Positions 1 through 5,886 of a stretch of DNA of 9,761 nt are shown piece after piece (within the stretch, counting starts at the first letter, position 1; the number at the start of each line of letters is the position of its first letter). The stretch is from an uncultured bacterium. GTDB lineage: Bacteria; Planctomycetota; UBA1135; GCA-002686595. The notes below the pieces were generated by a model. That model saw only the letters and a program-made list of their open reading frames with translations, had not been told where the DNA came from and made no database searches. The position numbers and the translations under genes are program-made. The stretch spans positions 1 to 9,761 of the forward strand of contig CAJXRJ010000234.1 in the NCBI GenBank assembly GCA_913058555.1, read 5' to 3'.

Positions 1-49
1 ACGAGATCATGCCTAGTCTCGTGGGCTCGGAGATGTGTATAAGAGACAG
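1..49 (+). other. Nextera i7 adapter (contamination), left end
   Basis: This is synthetic sequence. Positions 1-7 match the inner end of the Illumina P7 oligonucleotide. Positions 8-15 (CATGCCTA) are an 8-base i7 index, which read in reverse (TAGGCATG) is Nextera index N706. Positions 16-30 (GTCTCGTGGGCTCGG) are the Nextera read-2 primer part. Positions 31-49 (AGATGTGTATAAGAGACAG) are the 19-base Tn5 mosaic end. Genomic sequence starts at 50. Any reading frame that crosses 49/50 is artificial. Confidence 0.99.
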
Positions 50-484
50 GTAGGTCAATTCGAGCCCAGCGATGAACCCGCCAAGCGAGGTGACGATCCC
101 CATGTTCTTCTGCCCTGAGATATAGAGCAGCAGTCCGAGGACAGCGACCAAGAGAACCGCGATCGTGAACTTCTTCTGGGATAGATCCGTCACGATGACG
201 AGCAGATTGAACGAGAGCGAGGCGGTCGCGAACCACCCCAGCGTCGTGGGGGGCGTGTCAAACGACTGCAGGATCCCGCAGATCAGGAAGACGAAGATCG
301 ACGGCCAGAAGTAGATGATCATCGGGAACGAAGCCACAGGGACCGCGTCCTTGTCCTCGTCCGCATTGAACGGGTAGTACACCTCCCAGACGGACTCGCG
401 CGGCTTCGGCTTGGTCGGGGCGGCAGCGGGCTGAACTTCAGACGAGGCGCCAGGGGTCTGGCCGTCGTGGGGGTCGGTACTCAT
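50..484 (-). CDS. Membrane protein of unknown function, 3'-truncated at the contig end
   Basis: The minus strand reads open from ATG at 484-482 for exactly 145 codons to the adapter junction. It has no stop because the rest of the gene is missing. Residues 1-30 are a hydrophilic, Pro/Ala-rich, probably disordered cytoplasmic tail (MSTDPHDGQTPGASSE...). A short segment with the sequence SVWEVYYPF follows at 31-39, then acidic residues at 40-46. Three hydrophobic segments are visible at about 54-74 (starting FPMIIYFWPSIFVFL), 82-99 and 106-122, and a further segment may begin near 128. There is no cleavable signal peptide. The start is chosen as the ATG that opens the frame; no Shine-Dalgarno sequence precedes it. 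The gene is divergent from the large gene at 670. I do not recognise the family. Coding status is supported by the uninterrupted frame and the regular hydrophobic segments, not by a named domain. Confidence 0.72.
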
Positions 485-669
485 GGGGCGGCGAAGCGAG
501 TGGGGGTAGCAAGTCGCGAATGTGGGACGACAGGGGATGGTAGCAACGCAGTACGCGCGATCCACCTGCCCCATTCGGACTTGACTCGGTTGAATTTCAC
601 CGGAGGCCGCAACGCATTCTTTTCGCAAGGGGCTTGCGGCGTCCCTGGATCGCAGTTTCCGCTGAACGA
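485..669. other. Divergent intergenic region between the partial membrane gene and the large voltage-sensor gene
   Basis: This 185-bp stretch should hold promoters for both flanking genes. TTGACT at 581-586 resembles a -35 box for the rightward gene, but no convincing -10 box lies 16-18 bp downstream, so I do not call a promoter. A GGAGG occurs at 602-606 with no standard start codon at useful spacing; an in-frame ATT lies at 616. A small perfect hairpin (CGCAAG, loop GGG, CTTGCG) sits at 624-638 and overlaps an alternative in-frame TTG start at 634. It has no T-run after it on either strand, so it does not look like a terminator. Confidence 0.5.
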
Positions 670-3600
670 ATGCCTCCGGCGTTTCCGAAGATAGGATCTC
701 CCGCCGCCGTGACCACCATCGCCCCAAATCCCCCTTCCGACGTTGACGAGGCCTTAACGGGGCTCGAGCAGCGGGCGGCGGAGCTCCAGGGTGAGTTCGA
801 GACCTTGCCCATCCCGGTGCGCCTGGAGCGGCTGGCGGAGATCGAAGGGGCCCTTGCGGAGCTGGAGTGCGCCCGTGCGGAGGGCCAGGACCGTGCCCAG
901 GAGCACCCAATCCTCCCGGTGACCCTCGGCTGGGTGGAGCGGCTGCGCAGAATCGGGTCCCTGGACGCTGCGCAGGCCGCGGAGGGTCTGGGGGCTGAGA
1001 TGCTCATCCTGGGCTTGCGACAGCGGGAGCGAAGGGGCATCGACGCCCTCGAGGCCCTGGATGGGGAGCACCACGGGCCGAAGGCACTGGGCCCGAAGGT
1101 CCGCGACGGCTTGTTCGACTCGCTCTTGGCGGTGGAGGAGCTCCGGCAGCGGGTCGAGGGGCGTGCCGAGCGACTTGGGCCCGCCGCGGAGGCCGACGCG
1201 AAGGCCGTTTGCGACGAAGCGATTCGGGTTCAGCGGGTGCTCCGTGAGGGCCTTGAGCGCGCATGCGCGATCCTGCCTCCGGATTCGCCCACCCGTAGCG
1301 GCTGGGTGGGGCGGCTGGTGGACCTGGCGGACGAGACGATCCTGAGCGCCTCGGAGCGTGGGCCCCGTGTCGCAGCGCGTCTCCTCGGGGAATCCCGGCG
1401 CGCCATCCGCTGGCACCTGGGGGCCATCGAAACAACGAGGGGCAACGGAAAGCGGCGGCTCAAGCGGCGGCTGAGGCGCCTGCAGGCGGAGCGTGTCGAG
1501 CAGATCCTCCAGGCGGAACTAGAGCGCACCTTCGGGCGCCGCCGGGTTGAGCTCTGGGAAAGGACGGTCCTGGTGGCGATCCTCGGCGTCGTGGGCCTAC
1601 TGATCTACTCATTCGTGCGTGGGCCCTCCCCGTGGATCCTGGCGCTGGACACAGCGATCTGTGGGTTCCTCCTCTGGGACTTCTTTGTGAAGGCCTACTT
1701 GGTGCGCTTCAACGGCACGTGGCTCAAGCGTCACGTGCTGACCGACCTGATCCCCGCACTCCCGTTTGCATGGTTCGCGACCCTGGAGGTCGCCACGGAC
1801 ACCGGGCGCATGACGCGCCTGTTGCGCCTCCTGCGCGTCGGGCAGTTGGCGAAGTCCCTGCGGATCGCGCTGCCGCTCATTCGCATGTTCCGTGCGACGT
1901 CGTTCCTCGTCCGGGGCCTCGATCGACTCGTTCGACGGAATGCACGTCTGCTGATGGTCGAGGTGCTCCTCTTCCCCACGCAAGAGGAACGCCAGCGGGC
2001 GCGGGAAACCGAGCGATCGGGGGAGCTTCGCCTTTGGGTCCTGCGGGGCGAGGTCGACGGGTACTACGAGAGGCTTCTCGATGAGAAGGACGACGCGGTG
2101 CGGGAGAGCGTCGCCGAGTGCCGTTTGAATGTACTCCAAAGGGCGTCGCGCATCCCCGTGGCGACGACCGACGCGCGACCCGACCCGCGCGCCGTGCGAA
2201 CAAGATCCCTCCCGATGGCGGAGGACCTCGTGCATCGGCTCTCCTCGATTCGGAGCGAGGAAGTGGAGGGCCGTATTGGTGAGGAAGCGGTGCGCCGTAT
2301 CGCCCGGGGCGCACGGCTCATTGCTCGGTCGCCACTGCGATTGGCCCCGATACTGGGGAGGTGGGCGCCGCTGGACGCGGCCGACCTTCCGGATCGCCGC
2401 GTGGCCTCCAGGACCATCCGCACGGTGTCCCGCTCTTTCGCGACGCTCCACCATCGCATTCTCTGGTGGGCTGACCTGCGCGGGACCCTGACACCAGGTG
2501 AGCTGGTGGGGCGCGTGGGGTCGACCCTCGTCGCGCGCACCGCGCGGCCTGCGATGCGGCTCCTGATGCTCGGGGGCGCGTTCCTCGTGCTCGCTGCGAT
2601 TCTCCAGATCCTGGGCCTGGACCCGGATCAAGAGGGCCCCGCATCGGGCATGGCGGCGCTGATTCAAAAGGTGCACAACGGGATCCGGGCATTGATCAGG
2701 GGCGTTCTCGTGCCGATCGGTGCGGTTTGCATGGCATTCATGGCCTTCGGCATCTGGCTGCAGCGCCTGGCAAGGGACACGACGACCTTCCACGAACAGG
2801 TGGCCCACGCACAGTTCCTACACCTGACCGACAGCATCAAGGCCCGCCAACGCCATGCGGACGCTGCCCTCCTGGCGCGTCGTGTTTTTAGGCCAGAACG
2901 GAACCTGTTTGAAAGGGACGGGGCGCGGGAAGCGACGGAGCGCGACGAGGCCCGCTTCGTTCGGCATCTGGAGCAGTTCCTGAGCGAAGGTGTGTCGCCG
3001 CCTTCGATGGATCAAGGATTCGACCCGGTGGCTCGCTCGGTCATGCTCTATCGGGACCTGCTCGATGGAGCGTTGCTCGCGCACTCGGACACGCGGGCCA
3101 CGAGTCAGCTGCTGGGGAACCTCGCGATCCAGCGGATGCTCGAACACGCTGGCCGCGTCAACAAGACCACGCGCAAGAGCCTCATGCGGATCGACCTTGA
3201 GCGTCGGCGCACGTTCCTGAGTGGGCCCTACCTTTGGTTCCACTCCATCAGCCGCGCCATGAGCAGCCGGGCCGCTCGGTTGATCGTCGATTACAACGCC
3301 CACGCCATTCCCGTGACGGAGATCGAGCGGGCGGGGGAGCCGGAACGCGAACGCTACGAGGCGTGGCTCGTCCGCAGCCTCGGCGGGGAGGCCCCGGCCC
3401 AATCGACTTCACCGGAGGAGCCTGAAACCGTGGAGGCCAGTGCCGTCGGCAAGGCGCCCCAACTCACTACGGCCTTCACGGTGCTGCATTTCCTGGACGA
3501 CGCGCCCGCGAGGGACGCCGAAGTCGCGAAGCGGTTTGGAGTCCCCGTCCTTGAGCGACTGCGCCAGGACCGTCGAGCCTTGGTTCGCACGGTCTTCGGA

Positions 3601-4740
3601 ACTTACCCGCTGCATCGGCTGCCGCTCGAGTCCCGCATCCTCAACCTCAGAGCACTCTACGCGGAGTGGGTCGAAGGTGGGAAGGTCCTGCTCGTGCCGC
3701 TGCGGCTCCTCGGCATTGGAGCCAGGCTCACCGTCCTGGGGATCAAAGCCGTGGCGCGCGCGGTGGCCGCGATTCGAAAGCCGGACCTGGCGTTCCAAGA
3801 CGTCAAGGACGCGGAGGCGGACTTCCATGCGGCGGCTCGCAAGATCGGCCGCATGCGCGGGCCAGGGGCATTGGCCGCAGCCGAGTTGCGTGCCATCCTC
3901 GATCCTGAATACCACGGACTGGCCTTACCCTTCGGGCTCCATGACAGCGAAGAGCACGACTCTCGCACATTGACGCCCGCGGAAGCCGATGCGGGTTTCC
4001 TGGGGGCGGACCCAGCCTTCCACGATCAGCTGGCGGCTTTCCAGGCCCGGGCGGCGCGGGCGATCCGGCATTTGGAGAAGGCGAAGGAAGGCGGACTTCT
4101 CGATCGGCTTGCGGCTCATCTTGGCCTCGACATCGAGGGTGATGTGCAGACCCTGCGCGCCCTCACGATTCTCGTGGCCGGTGATGACGACGGCCTGCGC
4201 TCTGGGCTCTTTGGCCGCGAGGTGGTGGGCGAGTGCACCGTGGATGCGCTCGAGTTTGGCCTTCCCCGGGCGGGCTTGATCCCGCCTGTCGGACTTTGGA
4301 TTGCGTTCCAGCGATTCTGGCGCAACGGAGGGAAGGCCTTTCTCATGGAGGCCGCGGGCAACTCGGGCGCTGTCCGCTTGACCCCGGCGGACGGGATCGA
4401 TGGGGACGCGAAGGAATTGCGTACCCAGGCGGAGCGGCAGGTGAAGCGCGCCGCATGGCGGGTGCTCTGGGCGGACCTCGACGGTTGTCGCGCAGCCTTC
4501 CGTCAGGTCCTGAAGTGCCGCACGGACGAGGAACAAGCAGCCGCGCGGCTGACGTGCGAAGAGCGCCTTGGGGAGGCCCTTCGCCATCCTGCGCGCGTCA
4601 CGGAACAGCTCATTACGCTCCGCGCCGTACAGACCATGACGCTCGTGGACGTCCGAAACTACCGGCGCCACGTTTGGTCCCTGGGCCAGTACGGCGATGA
4701 GGGCGACTCGGGGGACATCCTCTTGGACCTCCCCGAGTAG
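670..4740 (+). CDS. Very large membrane protein with a voltage-sensor-like (S1-S4) domain; function unknown
   Basis: About 1356 residues, numbered here from ATG 670. Residues 1-290 are soluble and Glu/Arg/Leu-rich (coiled-coil-like), ending in a strongly basic stretch near 258-275. Next comes a four-helix unit resembling the voltage sensor of the ion-transport superfamily. S1 is at 298-315. S2 is at 321-340, with acidic D327 and D337. S3 is at 355-369, with D359 and P362. S4 has basic residues at exact three-residue spacing: R380, R383, R386, R389, then Q392, K395, R398 (nt 1807-1863). No pore follows directly. About 230 polar residues precede a helix pair at 631-650 and 678-697, whose 27-residue loop lacks a TVGYG-type filter. 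Residues 700-1356 are unassigned, with one more hydrophobic, partly basic helix near 1005-1034. The start is uncertain: in-frame TTG 634 and GTG 709 are alternatives, and only GTG 709 has a weak AGGA upstream (12-base spacing). Coding is certain; the voltage-sensor assignment is an inference from motif spacing. Confidence 0.88.
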   Translation: MPPAFPKIGSPAAVTTIAPNPPSDVDEALTGLEQRAAELQGEFETLPIPVRLERLAEIEGALAELECARAEGQDRAQEHPILPVTLGWVERLRRIGSLDAAQAAEGLGAEMLILGLRQRERRGIDALEALDGEHHGPKALGPKVRDGLFDSLLAVEELRQRVEGRAERLGPAAEADAKAVCDEAIRVQRVLREGLERACAILPPDSPTRSGWVGRLVDLADETILSASERGPRVAARLLGESRRAIRWHLGAIETTRGNGKRRLKRRLRRLQAERVEQILQAELERTFGRRRVELWERTVLVAILGVVGLLIYSFVRGPSPWILALDTAICGFLLWDFFVKAYLVRFNGTWLKRHVLTDLIPALPFAWFATLEVATDTGRMTRLLRLLRVGQLAKSLRIALPLIRMFRATSFLVRGLDRLVRRNARLLMVEVLLFPTQEERQRARETERSGELRLWVLRGEVDGYYERLLDEKDDAVRESVAECRLNVLQRASRIPVATTDARPDPRAVRTRSLPMAEDLVHRLSSIRSEEVEGRIGEEAVRRIARGARLIARSPLRLAPILGRWAPLDAADLPDRRVASRTIRTVSRSFATLHHRILWWADLRGTLTPGELVGRVGSTLVARTARPAMRLLMLGGAFLVLAAILQILGLDPDQEGPASGMAALIQKVHNGIRALIRGVLVPIGAVCMAFMAFGIWLQRLARDTTTFHEQVAHAQFLHLTDSIKARQRHADAALLARRVFRPERNLFERDGAREATERDEARFVRHLEQFLSEGVSPPSMDQGFDPVARSVMLYRDLLDGALLAHSDTRATSQLLGNLAIQRMLEHAGRVNKTTRKSLMRIDLERRRTFLSGPYLWFHSISRAMSSRAARLIVDYNAHAIPVTEIERAGEPERERYEAWLVRSLGGEAPAQSTSPEEPETVEASAVGKAPQLTTAFTVLHFLDDAPARDAEVAKRFGVPVLERLRQDRRALVRTVFGTYPLHRLPLESRILNLRALYAEWVEGGKVLLVPLRLLGIGARLTVLGIKAVARAVAAIRKPDLAFQDVKDAEADFHAAARKIGRMRGPGALAAAELRAILDPEYHGLALPFGLHDSEEHDSRTLTPAEADAGFLGADPAFHDQLAAFQARAARAIRHLEKAKEGGLLDRLAAHLGLDIEGDVQTLRALTILVAGDDDGLRSGLFGREVVGECTVDALEFGLPRAGLIPPVGLWIAFQRFWRNGGKAFLMEAAGNSGAVRLTPADGIDGDAKELRTQAERQVKRAAWRVLWADLDGCRAAFRQVLKCRTDEEQAAARLTCEERLGEALRHPARVTEQLITLRAVQTMTLVDVRNYRRHVWSLGQYGDEGDSGDILLDLPE

Positions 4741-4774
4741 GGACGGTCCCGGAGGCGATCCCCCTTGAGGTCGG

Positions 4775-5713
4775 CTACTTGCCGCCGCCAAGGACGCCCT
4801 TGAGGCCCTTCGACAGCTCCTTCTTCGCGCCCTCGGTGGCATCCTTCACGGCGTCGTTGACGGCCTTGTCGGCCTTCTTCTTGTTGTCGTCAATGAGCTT
4901 CTCCGCGGCGTCCTTGCCCTGATCGAGCTTGCCTTCGGCGGCGTCCATGGCGGCGCCCTTAGCGGCACCCAACGCGCCCCCAAGGCCACCGTCGATGCCG
5001 CCATCGAGGGTCTTCTCAAGCACGCCCATCAAGGGCGCCGGCACGACACCTTCGGCGGAGACGAGGGCGCGCTTCTTGAGGTCCTGCACGAGGGCGCCCG
5101 CGATCTCCGACACGGTCATTCCCTCTTCACCCATGAGCGAGGAGAAGTCTGTCTCGTACGCCGGGATCTCCACGCGCTGGTCGAAGCTCTGTCCGAGCAG
5201 GTCGAGCTTGAAGCGTGCCCCGACCCCCTGGACCTTGATCTTGCCCACGCGCAGTTTCGGCCCGGGGCTGCCTGACGATTCATCGGAACTGCCGGGCGCC
5301 GCTGCACCGTCGCCGCCCAGCTGGCCCATGTGCTTGAGCACTTGGCCGAGGTTGTTGCCGGTGGCGTTCTGGATGACGGTCAGCGTCACGTCTTCGAGCA
5401 CGAACTCACCGACGTCTTTCGTCTTGCCGATGATGGAGCGCGTGCCGACGCCCACGTCAAAGTTGCCGATGGTCAACAGCGGCTCTTCGAAGCCTGTGGG
5501 GCTCTGGAGGGAGTACTCAGAGAACCCGATGCTGGTGTTGCTGATGCCAGGGGAGGCCTTGAGGCTTCCGATGCTGGCCGGGACGCCAAATGCGTACTGG
5601 GAGCCTTCGTTCACGGCCTTGTCGGCCGCGGGGGGGATCAGAAAGTAGCCAGCGACGAGGAGCGCGACGACGCCAATGATGGCGACGGCTACCAGCTTGA
5701 TGAGGATCTTCAT
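4775..5713 (-). CDS. AsmA-like envelope protein, membrane-anchored and periplasmic
   Basis: The product has 312 residues. Residues 5-27 form one N-terminal membrane helix with a short basic start (MKILIK), giving an anchored protein with a periplasmic body. Residues 46-130 match the AsmA N-terminal pattern: an IGSL strand, 'SLQSPTGF' followed by 'PLLTIGNFDVGV', a 'sl..g' turn, 'EFVLEDVTLTVIQ' and 'NNLGQVLKHM'. A Gly/Ser/Pro linker at 133-152 separates a second part (about 153-215) that has the typical AsmA-like ending of beta strands, an IPAY...DFSSL stretch and a helix (SEIAGALVQDLKKRAL). The last 75 or so residues are a Gly-rich segment followed by an Ala/Lys/Asp-rich amphipathic helix, an unusual extension. 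AsmA-family proteins are linked to outer-membrane assembly and lipid transport; the role here is inferred only by family. The gene is convergent with the large gene at 670-4740, leaving 34 bp. No Shine-Dalgarno precedes ATG 5713. Confidence 0.85.
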   Translation of the reverse strand: MKILIKLVAVAIIGVVALLVAGYFLIPPAADKAVNEGSQYAFGVPASIGSLKASPGISNTSIGFSEYSLQSPTGFEEPLLTIGNFDVGVGTRSIIGKTKDVGEFVLEDVTLTVIQNATGNNLGQVLKHMGQLGGDGAAAPGSSDESSGSPGPKLRVGKIKVQGVGARFKLDLLGQSFDQRVEIPAYETDFSSLMGEEGMTVSEIAGALVQDLKKRALVSAEGVVPAPLMGVLEKTLDGGIDGGLGGALGAAKGAAMDAAEGKLDQGKDAAEKLIDDNKKKADKAVNDAVKDATEGAKKELSKGLKGVLGGGK

Positions 5714-5747
5714 TCGAAGACGAGTGGTTGGATTGCGGAAACGCGAA

Positions 5748-5778
5748 CGGCGCCCGTCGCAGGGTGCGACGGGCGCCG
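5748..5778 (-). terminator. Perfect 14-bp stem hairpin, probable terminator of the multihaem cytochrome gene
   Basis: The arms 5748-5761 (CGGCGCCCGTCGCA) and 5765-5778 (TGCGACGGGCGCCG) are exact reverse complements around a 3-base loop (GGG at 5762-5764). The hairpin lies 108 bp beyond the stop of the leftward cytochrome gene (5887) and 34 bp before the start codon of the leftward AsmA-like gene (5713). On the minus strand it is followed by TTCGCGTTTCC, only a weak T-tract. A Rho-independent-like terminator is the simplest reading. A structured leader controlling the AsmA-like gene is the alternative, because the hairpin is closer to that gene's start. Confidence 0.6.
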
Positions 5779-5886
5779 AGGAGAGTAGCGGACGGCCCTA
5801 GAGGGGCCATGGGCTATCGCATGAAGAAGCCGCCAGGTTGGGCCGATCGGGCCATCCGTGGGCCTACGGGGTCCCTTCCAGGGGGC

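Noticed and set aside
581..609. A sigma-70 promoter starting at TTGACT 581-586
   Set aside because: The hexamer at the proper spacing (604-609, AGGCCG) does not resemble a -10 box.
467..694. A 75-codon plus-strand frame in the divergent region
   Set aside because: It overlaps the start of the minus-strand membrane gene and the beginning of the large gene, and its product shows no recognisable feature.
1609..2808. A 399-codon minus-strand frame inside the large membrane-protein gene
   Set aside because: The plus-strand frame continues for over 4 kb with membrane helices and the S4 pattern; the minus frame is Arg/His/Glu/Pro-rich shadow sequence.
4741..4774. A bidirectional terminator between the convergent genes
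   Set aside because: The 34-bp gap contains only GGGAC-G-GTCCC, whose one-base loop cannot form a useful hairpin, and no T-tract.
3925..4842. A 305-codon minus-strand frame spanning the convergent junction
   Set aside because: It overlaps the 3' ends of two better-supported genes and has the low-complexity composition of an antisense shadow.
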